Below are positions 35,190 to 45,188 of a stretch of DNA of 64,000 nt, piece after piece. Under the pieces are notes generated by a model. That model ran no database searches. It was given only the letters and a program-made list of their open reading frames with translations, and was not told the origin of the DNA. Source of the DNA: Bolinopsis microptera. Its lineage: Eukaryota; Ctenophora; Tentaculata; Lobata; Bolinopsidae. Every line of letters starts with the position of its first letter. Positions within the stretch are counted from its first letter, which is position 1. A program made the translations under genes and the position numbers. The DNA lies in the NCBI RefSeq assembly GCF_026151205.1, contig NC_087082.1, positions 4,967,908 through 5,031,907 on the forward strand, given 5' to 3'.

Positions 35190-35450
35190 TGTCATGAAGA
35201 TGTAACTAGGTGAGACCGAGCTAATAGTCGTTACCACTGGAAACCGAGCTAATAGTCGTTACCACTGGAAACCGAGCTAATAGTCGTTACTACTGGAAAT
35301 CGAGCTAATAGTCGTTACCAGTGCGCGGCTCTACTTGTAGACTACAAGTAGAACCGCGCACTGGTCTCACCTATTACTCTATTAGCTCGGTCTCACATAT
35401 TAGCTCGGTCTCGCCTATTAGCTCACCTAGTTACATCTTCATGACAGTTA
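35190..35450. repeat. Foldback with internal 28-bp tandem repeats
   Basis: The left end CTGTCATGAAGATGTAACTA is inverted at the right (35430-35449). Between them, GAGCTAATAGTCGTTACCAC is repeated four times and its inverse CTATTAGCTCGGTCTC three times. The centre is a 17-bp stem, CTACTTGTAG with flanking GCGCGG, at about 35320-35361. Confidence 0.8.
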
Positions 35451-35483
35451 AAACAACCCACCGTGTTAACATTGGAGGCACAC

Positions 35484-35733
35484 TGAACAATTTAAACAAA
35501 CGTGTCCTAGAATTCTGCGAAAGGGTACATTTTCTTGAGAGTTATCTGAATCATGAATATCCAACATAGTCTAGTCATGCTTCCTTTTCTTCTGAACCAT
35601 CTAAATCATGAATAGCTTAGGTCTGTCTCACCTAGAGGCACACTCAACAATTTAAACGAACGTGTCCTAGAATTCTGTAAAAGGGGACATTTTCTTGAGA
35701 ATTATCTGAATCATGAATATCCAACATAGTCTA
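35484..35733. repeat. Tandem duplication of a 95-bp segment
   Basis: GGCACACTGAACAATTTAAA to ATCCAACATAGTCTAGT occurs at 35484 and 35636. Both copies keep the same 30-codon frame ending HEYPT and stop, with several amino-acid changes, so the frame may be a relic exon. The second copy supplies the acceptor of the next feature. Confidence 0.75.
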
Positions 35734-35734
35734 G

Positions 35735-35865
35735 TGGCTGGTTTCTGTAGAAAATGTAGAGGGTGCAAGAGAACCCGCCAGCAGAGGTATTGTGCTAGCT
35801 GTGAATATGTGAGGTCACGAACCGGACAATATCCGGCTACAGAAGCACCGATCCCTTCAATGTAG
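35735..35865 (+). CDS. Candidate last exon with a Cys-rich, zinc-finger-like motif
   Basis: After a CATAGTCTAG acceptor, one frame reads AGFCRKCRGCKRTRQQRYC and on to TAG over 43 codons. The spacing is Cys-x2-Cys-x2-Cys, twelve residues to the CASC pair, with many Arg/Lys between, as in zinc-binding DNA-contact modules such as CXXC fingers. The CXXC link is only by resemblance: eight cysteines are needed and only five are present here. Upstream exons were not found, so it may be the tail of a gene or a stranded exon. Confidence 0.45.
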
Positions 35866-37495
35866 CTGGTAATTAGCTAAAGTAAAGAACTAACGCTACA
35901 AGTCGTGTCACAAGATCAGTTCTGACTTTTTAATCGGAAAGCGAATCAGCATATTGTAGCGGCCAAATAGTATAACTATATGCAATATGCATGTATGAAT
36001 GATACAGTTATATCCATTTTTAATTTCCTCCGAATCAACTAAACGAATCCTTAAAGTTAAATAGTGCAGCGTTTCTTTTATTTGGTCGCTAGCTTATAAA
36101 CAATTATACTTAATTGCTGGAAAGAATTCATTGTAAAGCGGGAGGTAAAATGGTATTGAAGTTATAAATGCTAATTACAAATTACGGAATTGAGGTTATA
36201 AATGTGAAATAAAAATTACGGAATTTAGGTTATAAATGTGAATTATAAAAACATGACCTGTGCACGAGATCTCGACGCGGTGCTGGCTAGTGTTAGGTTA
36301 CTAGTAATAGTAATACTGACCTTCATTAATTAATTTTAACTTCATCTAGGACTTTTCTCTTTTCAAATTTAGTAATTTTTCAAATTTAATTGTTTAGCTT
36401 TAATAGAATGCTACCTTTTACTTTAAGATGTTACATTATTCAAATTCTTCAAGTAAAATCCCCCCACCAGCATTCATTTGTTTAATCATTAATACAGGAT
36501 ATCAATTATCATGGTACCAGCACACCCAAACAAGCTGACAAGATGATCGCCCAAGATTGTTGCGAGCGTGCTAAATCACTCTACAGTCGATCTTCGAGAT
36601 TTTCTAAAAGGGCCCCCGACAGTTGAGACCAACTTCCATAGATACTATTTTCGGACGCTGATTCCGAATCACCCCCCATGACATAGGGTTAAAATGCTCC
36701 CCTAGCGAGATATTGGCGAAAAACTGTCTCGATCACGTGATATGACCACGTCATCATCCAGATTATTGCATGGCAGCTCTTTGTTTCAGCAGTCTGCTTG
36801 GCCTTGTTAATGTCCGTTATCAGACTGATCATACTAAATTTAAAATCACCAATTATAACGTCAAGTTCCACTATCGGAAGTAATTAAATTATTTTTAATA
36901 ACAGTTAAATCCTACCCATAGATGAAAATAAGTTCAAAAAGTGGCAACTGGCACATTAACGTAAACTGAAATTTGTTAACCTGGCTAGGGCTGTCGCTGA
37001 ATTTTAAAAGGTTTTTGCCACATTAGTTTAAGTTAGTATTAATTCTATGGGGGTTTCTCCATGTGCTTGCTGCCCGCTTGCTGTGACAAGATGATCAAGG
37101 CCCCTGTCATGTGTCCGGAGCAAAAGGGCAAGGTGTCCACCCAAATGACGATCACCCGGAGACCATAATGGCGGAGGAGCAAAATCGCCAGAGGCGGAGA
37201 TTTTTTGAGATATTGGGCCTAAATCCATTATAAAATACCCTCCTAGAGGCGCCACATGCAAGTTTGATGCAGTTTAGAAACGTTTTGAAAATAATTAAAT
37301 TTGAAGCAAATTGATTAATTTGAATTTGATGGCTCTCTGGGACTTCCAAACAGGTTAAATTAACCTCTCTCAAGTTAAATTTCCTTGAGGTTAATCTGTT
37401 CACTTGAACTTTTTCTAAATTTAACCTGGTTTTGGAATTTTAACGTAAGCAGGGGTGAGAAGGTACTTTTTTACAGTGGTGAGTGGTGACCTTAC
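35866..37495. other. Gene-free stretch
   Basis: Short open frames at 36689-36871, 37028-37261 and 37152-37403 (all -) lack splice or family support. Three loose copies of AAATTACGGAATT...GGTTATAAATG occur at 36170-36250. Confidence 0.35.
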
Positions 37496-37884
37496 CTTAC
37501 TACGACCCTTCTTGAACAGTTTGTTCTGACTCTTGTTGTTCTCCGACAGCATCGCAGAAAAGGACTGTAACCCCTTTAATTTAGTCGTGCTGATCCTTTT
37601 CTGTTCACTTTTCTGTCTCTCTCGTTCACTTTTCTTGTCTATATCTCCTCCGTTCTTTCTCTTGTCCTGGTTCTCACTAGTCGCCCATCTTTCTTCCTCC
37701 CTCGGTGGAGGACTGTCCTAAAGGGTATATATATATATAGTACCATAATTAATAACAAAACTAGTCAAACTCTTCTCTAGGAAGAGAACATCTTAACTCG
37801 ACAGAGAAATAAAAACAATGAAAGTTACTGTCACCAACACTGGCCAATGTTGGTGACAGAGATTGCAAAGTGTTAACATTCCCT

Positions 37885-37915
<31 letters not shown>

Positions 37916-38177
37916 ATTGCTGAGGGTGACAATGAAAAAGACTGCTACTGGCATGGGTGATGGGGGCCAATGACATAAAATAAAGAACTGCCCCAAGGTT
38001 TTTCCATACTATGTCCATAGAAATAGTCTCCATTTTGTGCCATTGGGGGGCTAATATCCTGACCTCTGAGCTGGAGGAAGCAGTAGAGGTTCTAGAAGGA
38101 AGTGTATACTCTTTATCCGGCTCACTGCTGAATGAAACTTTCGAGTGCAGCTTCTTTAACATCCTCTCTTTTGACAT
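37496..38177 (-). CDS. Two exons of a charged, Ser-rich unidentified protein
   Basis: Exon 38064-38177 starts MSKERMLKKLHSKVSF (an earlier ATG is at 38201) and ends TASSSSE at a GTCAGG donor. Exon 37496-37717 follows a CCCTTTAG acceptor in the same phase: DSPPPREEERWATSEN, then a Lys/Glu/Arg-rich run, SFSAMLSENNKSQNK and LFKKGRSK. The exon ends at a strong GTAAGG donor that is doubled (GTAAGGTAAGG). If unspliced, the frame runs on to a stop about 30 codons later. SKVSF resembles an RVxF phosphatase-docking motif, as in the gene at 26864-31933, and both end in similar Lys-rich sequence. They may be related or parts of one gene. A 30-C tract lies in the intron. Confidence 0.5.
37886..37915. repeat. 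30-C homopolymer in an intron
   Basis: The tract separates TTCCCTT from ATTGCTGAGG. A 12-bp-stem hairpin, CCAACACTGGCCAATGTTGG, lies just left of it at 37832-37851. Confidence 0.8.
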
Positions 38178-39605
38178 GTCACAGCTGGGTACGTGTATCA
38201 CGTCATAGTATTGCTACTAACTTGCCTGGCTTAGGGTGATACAGATTTAGAGGTTGCTGTTCAGAAAAATCTCAAATAAACTATAAAGTTAGATGATACT
38301 CAACTACCTAATCAGTTAAAATATGATACATCAGTATAAGTGGGAATTTCAGTGGGCAGGAATCATGGTGAAGTTTTAAATTTAAGATCAATAAAACAGT
38401 ACAAAGCAGATATAATGACAGTATAAAAACTATAAAGAAAAGGCAGAAAAACTGAAAGTAAGAGGTGAGATAATGCCACAACTTAGATTCCGATAGTTGT
38501 GCCACAATTACCGGCCACAACTTCCGGAACTTATAGCCCGCAAATCTGACATTAGCGACCTATACTGTTAACTTGTTAAGCAATGGCAACAACCCAATGC
38601 TCTCCTGTCCGGCTGTCCTGTTGTATCAGGAGTGCTGGTACACTACAAGCGATACAAGTCAATGTATAGTTTCGTAGAGCAGGACAATGTAAATTGCAGA
38701 AGCTATTATGGTATTGATAAATCAGCGCAATCATCATAGACACGTTCCACGAATAACTAGTCGAGCAACTAGTCGCTACTAGTCGCTACTTACCAAGCTC
38801 ATTTAAACGAACAGAGTACTGGTTACCATTGGTTACCATTGGTTACCATTGGTTGCCATTACTGGTTACCATTTCTGATCCTATCTTACTATCACGTGAC
38901 CAGACGAACAATTAATTACCCGGCCAGCAGCTGACCAAACCGCGAGATTGTGGTCACACACCACTACACATGCTACTGTATAGTGCACATGTTTTAGTTG
39001 CCGTGTGCACTGGTGCATCATCGTAACATGGACACGATTGGTATTAAAACAGGTTCGGTTTAACATGCTGCTCACTCCCACGCACACGTGCTGCAATTAT
39101 AGAATTATTGGTCTCACCGTGCCCAATTGCTAAACGATCTTTATGTGCATAATTATGATAATTAATATTTTGTATATATACCACAGTGGCTGTGCTTTCC
39201 GCCTTTATACAGAACACAGGCGTATATAATTGATTACCTATTACAATTACAGTATGCATGATACGGTGAGTACCTACCGTAGGTACCCTCCGCAAGCATC
39301 CCTCCGTAGGATTGCCTCATCTCATTACTAAAATGAAAGTCACAACTACTAGTGCTCTAGTGCTAGCAGAGGATGATGACTTGGTGCTAATACATGTTGC
39401 ATAATCAGTAATTAGTAATGAGTAGGTAGAGACTAGAGATGATGATATATGTCGTAATACAGCGACAAAATGGCACTGCACAACGTTAACCTGCGGTAAC
39501 GTAAAGTAAAGCCGGGGTAAAGCCTGTTTAGGATGGTTTATTTGAGAATATAATTTAAACCTTTACAATTTGGTCTCCAAAAGGTTATTATTTCCTATGA
39601 TTAAG
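38178..39605. other. Gene-free stretch
   Basis: The only structure is a short GGTTACCATT repeat (about five units, 38821-38872). No exon is supported. Confidence 0.35.
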
Positions 39606-41652
39606 TGACCAGTTGGAGCAGTTCAACCCTGAAATCGAGACATTGCACTGGGCGACCGACATCTACACTGTAAGATTAAAGAAAGTCTCAAAAGGTGATA
39701 AAGTCAGAACCGCGGGTATAGAGCAACTATAAAGTTACTACAGGGCTACCCTGCAATATAACATTAACATGTGGAGACTTAGCCTCATTAGCTGGCGCCA
39801 AATAGTGTCTAAGAACCATTATCTGGCTCAGTACCATTATCTGGCTCACAACTGTCTGGTGTGCGGCTATGTCACTGGTGTATTACCCTTACCCCATGTC
39901 ACCTACTCATTATGATGATCATGGTGTATCGTGTCACCCGATTAGCATCGCTGAAATTTGTCGTATAAAATCGTGGTACACTTCGTGTTGCAATGTTGTG
40001 TAAGTTACACAACATTGCAACACGAATTGTTACACTGTAACTGTAAAGAAAGCATGAGTGGACTTTTCACCGAGTGACCAGTCGGCAGTTTCATTTTTAG
40101 CGGTGTTAACTCACAAACGGAACCCACTGAAACCTGGTAGCTATAACAAGTACTTAGTACATACTAAACCGGTAGCCGTATAGCGAAAATGTTTGACTCA
40201 GGGTTTAACAACACAACTTGTCAGTTGAAATGACTAATGTCTGCTTAATCGTCTCATCAAACTAAATGCTAAACCTCTACTAATCTTTGTGTGTCTCGTT
40301 TACTCATTCTGTAACTGAGGACACTAACTTAAGTAACTAACCTATTTCAAACAAGCATCCTGCAACTGTTCAGAAACCCTCTCCCCAGAAACCCTCTCCC
40401 CAGAAACCCTCTCCCCAGAAACCCTCTCCCCAGAAACCCTCTCCCCATAAACCCTCCCCCAAGAAACCCTCTCCCCAGAAACCCTCTCCCCAGAAACCCT
40501 CTCTCCAGAAACCCTCTCCCCAGAAACCCTCTCCCCAGAAACCCTCTCCCCTTGTGATTTCATCTATGAACGCTCAGGCCTCAGAGATAAACATAACTCA
40601 CACAAAATGGCGTGTTAAACAGATTTTATTGAACTCTAAGCCATGCATTAGGCACTAGCTAACCCGTCATTTGTACGTGCTTTCTATGGTGTTAACAAAT
40701 GATATGATCACTGAGCCCCCCCCCCCCCTCCTCTATCACTGCATTGTTATACAAGCTGTGAAGGGTGATTAGGGCTGGTAATTGTAGAGAGATCACCATT
40801 TTTTGAGTGTCTACAAAATATGACATGGGATATTACGTCATGTGTGTGTGGTAGTTAGTGCAGTACATACAATGAGTTAGATATGAATTAGTACTATCTA
40901 AATGGACGGGGCAGACTCGAAGATACGTAATTAAGAAAATGTAATCAACTATAAATGCTCAATAGTTAGAGAACATTAATATTTAAAAATCTTCAATTGC
41001 AACAAGACCCATAAAAGTTTCAGTAAATAATTCCACCGTGCAATTATTCGTGAACATATTACCACGACAGAGAGCTACAGTCACGATGTTAATTAAACTG
41101 TAATTACTACTATTAGCATTATAATCGCTCACGGAAGCACTGGGAAATGAAAGATCGAGCTTTGTTGAATGATTAATCTAGATTATTTGTTTTATCTAAC
41201 ATTTAATCATTATTATAATTTTCGAATCAGACTTAATGATGCTGTAATAAACAAACTTAAAATTAGTTTGATAACAACCTGGAGGGGGATTATTTAAAAC
41301 ATATAAGTGATACGAAAAGTTTGTTTTAAGCAGGAGCTTTCACAATATATGTGTAAATCGTCTTCAGCTGATAAATCGTCTTCAGCTTGATAACAACCAT
41401 CCCGACATACCCACAATAGTACGATATGAAGGGGACGTTGATCTAGTGACGACTATTGGAAAAGGTCAAAATACCATCCTACCCAGCTTCAGTGAGCTGG
41501 AGTGTGTTGAAAATGAGCAGTACTCAATGCACAAGCCTGTTAGTATTAATAAGCCTTTCACAACGATATCTTCAACAATTGACTTCCGCTACCAAGCAGG
41601 ATCTGGGATTAAAATACATCTCACACAACGAGAATACTATAGTATTTACTAA
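39606..41652 (+). CDS. Last two exons of an unidentified gene
   Basis: Exon 39606-39669 follows a TTTCCTATGATTAAG acceptor and reads DQLEQFNPEIETLHWATDIY to a GTAAGA donor. Exon 41386-41652 follows ATCGTCTTCAG, in matching phase 0, and reads LDNNHPDIPTIVRYEGD, IGKGQNTILPSFSELE and SINKPFTTISSTIDFRY, ending REYYSIY and stop. The acceptor context is duplicated in tandem just upstream (AAATCGTCTTCAGCTGAT). The residue mix looks soluble or extracellular; I do not recognise the family. The 5' exons were not found. The intron holds a 45-nt palindrome and a G-rich minisatellite. Confidence 0.5.
39982..40026. repeat. Perfect 22-bp-stem palindrome
   Basis: TTCGTGTTGCAATGTTGTGT with AA is followed after one base by its exact complement. 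There is no loop beyond that base, so it would extrude as a cruciform or read as a hairpin RNA. Confidence 0.85.
40371..40552. repeat. 16-bp minisatellite, G-rich on the - strand
   Basis: The + strand unit is CAGAAACCCTCTCCCC, about 11 units. The other strand reads GGGGAGAGGGTTTCTG, so every two units give four G-runs and G-quadruplex potential. The ERVSG-type frame across it is an artefact. Confidence 0.95.
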
Positions 41653-42940
41653 TACCAGAATACTAACACTTCGTGATCATGGTTGGTTCTATTGTGAGAC
41701 CCTCACGTAGGTCACGCACAGTGCACACGGTTTGCCGATACGACTACAACATAGCATGACCAAGGACGCTGGCAAACTTTCAAGAGTATGACAGTGAGCT
41801 GTGGTGAGCGCTGCAAATTATGTATACTAGGTACTTAACCTATTATATATCATCATAATATAGGTTAAGTACCTAAAGTTTCTGCACTATATTATGTTAA
41901 TTAATAATTATACTCGTGTATTGAATTGCATTAAGTCGCATAATGTGCAGGGTGCGACAACTGACTCAAATAGAAAATAAAATCGACTATAAAACAATTC
42001 ATTCTGCTGAACCAACACAGCAGGAGCCACATTAAAGGGCCGTCAAGAAAAGACTTTTACGTAAATTCAATATTCGGCAGTAAAGGCTACTACCAGTACT
42101 ACTACTTCAAGTTAAAAAGTGCATTAGTATAATGCACTCGGTTTAACCACAAATGTAATTAGTGTTATATAATTATATTTATTGAGATTATTAGTATAGA
42201 TTGCGTTATTCATTTTGATCGACATTATCTTAGCTTTTAAACTGACTGCCCGGTACTGCCGGTACCCACTGCCCGGTACTGCCGGTACCCAGCCGGTACC
42301 CACAAGTGCACTGCGCGGCTCACGCACGTAGACAGTATTTAATATAAAGATCCTCAGTATATTTTAGGATTTAACATGTAATGCTTAATACACAACCAAT
42401 TAACCAATTAAATGCAATTAACTAATTAAATGCAGTTGACCCCAATCTGAATCTCATAACATAACTGAAATATAACTATAACATTAATTGAAATATGTAA
42501 ATTATAAGAGACAGTCTGACGAAACAAAGTGTGGTAAGATCATGAGGTTCACAATATTTTAAAAATTTATCTTGAATTAAAGTATATATAATTCGTACAT
42601 TGATATTTAATTATAGACCTTAATCCTAGAGTATTCACCCAGAACGTAGGCATACTCATAGTAATTTAATTCCAGCTGGCGCTGCTCAATTTAGGCTGCC
42701 AACAATGCTCCAATCTGAACTGAATATTTGAGATGCTTTCCATTAGTAATTACTAATTAATATACTAACGAGCGAAAACTAAAACACCCAATTTCCCTTT
42801 TATTTAATTTTAGATTTAAAATAACTTCTTAGCTGCAACACACAATTGTTAAAATAAATATGTTGTATAACTATAACTATCAATGACTAGAAGTAGAACC
42901 TGAAATATTTACAATGTTCCTTCTTCTTCTGATTGGTCAG
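41653..42940. other. Gene-free stretch
   Basis: It contains a 16-bp-stem hairpin at 41828-41875 (TAGGTACTTAACCTAT) and tandem CGGTACTGCCGGTACCCA units at 42250-42302. No exon is supported. Confidence 0.45.
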
Positions 42941-43180
42941 CGTCGACTATAAGCCTTCCTTTCGGTGGCTTTCACAACGCGTCCCTATGTCTCCAACTCC
43001 TGCTGCTGGAGAGAGAGAAGAGACTCCCAAGGTATATACCATATTCATATTAATCATAGATATCGACAACAGACTCCGAGAGTCTTGAAGCTCTGTTACG
43101 ACCACCCCTGGGGCCTGGTGCAACCCCGTCGGGTTAAAGACGGAGAGACAGGGGCTTCCAAGTTCCAGGGTAGATCATAG
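42941..43180 (+). CDS. Last two exons of an unidentified gene with a 41-nt intron
   Basis: Exon 42941-43031 has an excellent acceptor (TTCTTCTTCTGATTGGTCAG) and reads VDYKPSFRWLSQRVPMSPTP, then AAGEREETPK to a GTATAT donor. Exon 43073-43180 follows ATCGACAACAG in phase and reads TPRVLKLCYDHPWGLVQPRR, then VKDGETGASKFQGRS and stop. The intervening 41 nt would be an unusually short intron. Reading through without splicing keeps the second exon's frame open back to 42965 but loses the first peptide. No family is recognised and the 5' exons are missing. Confidence 0.5.
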
Positions 43181-43404
43181 CCTGCTACGTGCAACTCGTA
43201 GGAGTATGCAGTGTTCCTGGTGGGTGTTATTTCTAAAACTGGGATCGTCAAACAGTTGATACACAGTTGCCTGGGTGTCTAAGCCAAAGCTTGTCTCTGG
43301 TCCTCGCTTATATGTTTAATATATCTCGAGTCACACAGTATCCTTTACTTTTACTTTACTTTACGTTGTTAAGCTGCAAGGCAGCAGGGTCATCTATGAA
43401 AACC

Positions 43405-43754
43405 ACCCTTTTTCTTTTACTTCGGACAACCATGGCTGGCACCAGCACTTACAGGAACCCGAAGGATTGATAACTAAGGCCAGCGACGGTTAAGGTATTA
43501 TACCTAACCTTCTTCGTCCGTGGCTCCGCTGTATAGATAATGTACAGCTCCTCATTTTACCCTCACACACGATTTCTCGAGCATTCGGCTGAGTAGACCG
43601 GGGGCTGCATAGGTCCATGGGAACCCTTAGCAGAACGGCAACGCCGCTCACCCCATGGCTAGTGGCACAGGCGGGGATCGAACCCGCAACCTCGTGATTG
43701 AGCAGCATATCACGAGTAAGGCAGGTCGACTAACGAACTGCGCCACTTATCCTG
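43405..43754 (-). mobile_element. tRNA-derived SINE, copy 2
   Basis: On the - strand the head has an A box, TGGCGCAGTTCG, near 43745 and a perfect B box, GGTTCGATCCC, near 43682. The body matches 5744-6127 (CTCAGCCGAATGCTCGAGAAA type region; GAGGAGCTG; ACCGTCGCTGG) and ends in an A/G-rich tail. The head is longer than in copy 1 and keeps paired AGTGGC and GCCACT arms. Confidence 0.85.
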
Positions 43755-45188
43755 CTCCTGATTATTTCCCTATGTTTGAACCGTCCATGACTATTGCTAA
43801 GAGTGATTCCAACCTGTAACACTAACGTCACTGTAGACCGCTCCTCTATCGTTTTTGAGTGGCCGATCCAAAACCAAATCCTGGAGTTACACGAGACGTG
43901 AAAGCATGCGAGCGTCTTAAATCCTGGTGTTACACGAGACGTGGTAGCATGTGAGCGTGTTAAATCCTGGGGTTACACGAAACGTGGTAGCATGTGACTG
44001 TGAGCGTGTAGACCGCTCCTCTATCGTTGTTTTGAGTGACCGAACCAAAACCAAATCCTGGGGTTACACGAGACGTCATGGGAGCCTGTGAGCGTGTTAG
44101 TTTCCTAACACTAAGGAAGGTGTTATTTGCCTGTGGGAAGAGCGATTATGCTGGCTATTAGCGCCTTTGTTGTAGAGATGGCTAGTCCATTCCTTTGCAT
44201 AGGTTAGAAACAGACGTGGTAGCCTGTGAGCGTGGAAGCCTATGAGCGTGTAGACCGCTCCTCTATCGTTGTTTTGAGTGTCTGATCCAAAACCAAATCC
44301 TGGAGTTACACGAGACGTGGAAGCCTGTGAGCGTGTTAGCTTCCTGCGACAGGTGTTATTTGCCTGTAGGAAGAGCGGTTATGCTGCGGTTCTAAGGTAA
44401 GTAGAAGCTATTAGTGTTTTGTTAACAACAATATATCTGTCGCACTGGTAACCCTGGTTACTGGTAGTGGTAGTATTTGTACTGGTAGTGGTAGTAATAG
44501 TATTTGCTCGCACTTAGATCTTGCCATGGGCATGAGACGTTGTCCTGTTGATGATGTAACCCTGGTTACTCATTGAAACAATATCTCTGTTGTCATGTCG
44601 GTATGAGTACACAAAGAAACATGTGCAGAGTCGCACACTGATGGAAAATAATAACAATGCAAAATTAACATCAGGGCCAGAGAAATCTGTTTTTCGTATT
44701 TGCCTACTGTTAAACAAATCTGTTTAGTCTGGCCCTACTGTGTGCTATTTAACTTATCTGTAAGACACATTGTATAGCAATAAATCTTTCATTAGTCAAA
44801 GAAGGATAATAGCATTTATAGCAAAGAAAACACAATGACGTAGTGATGATTCATTTTTAATGAATATGATTACTTTATTGTCTGGAAATTACCAAAGCCC
44901 AAATGCAGAAATGATACCGAGAATGAAATCAATCGCACGCTTTTTCTATTTGAGTTATTTTTTAAACATGAAAATAATCGTTCACTTTCCCCTCAGAATC
45001 CAACACCTTTATTTCATTTGATTTCTTTGTTAAATTGTTACAATAACCTACATAAATTCATAAATTGCGTGGTCGAGGCTCACTGTGAAGTGTATAAGTT
45101 TGGATTACTTTTTCGTTATTTTGTTGGAGATCGTATAACTTCTTGCTATACAATATACATAATACATTAGGTACAAACTAACGACAGT
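43755..45188. other. Gene-free stretch upstream of the TRPC gene
   Basis: Positions 43830-44360 are repetitive (next entry). Beyond that no exon is visible, and no clear TATA or initiator site could be assigned to the channel gene. Confidence 0.4.
43830..44360. repeat. Irregular tandem repeats of about 60-180 bp
   Basis: GACCGCTCCTCTATCGTT occurs three times, AAATCCTGG(A/G)GTTACACGA five times, and CCTGTGAGCGTGTTAG repeatedly. The order is shuffled, as expected of an old higher-order repeat. Confidence 0.8.

Noticed and set aside
40342-40563. GERVS repeat peptide
   Set aside because: Translation of the 16-bp minisatellite in an intron.
43670-43754. A functional tRNA gene with long variable arm
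   Set aside because: The head pairs partly, but it continues into the same body as the other SINE copy.
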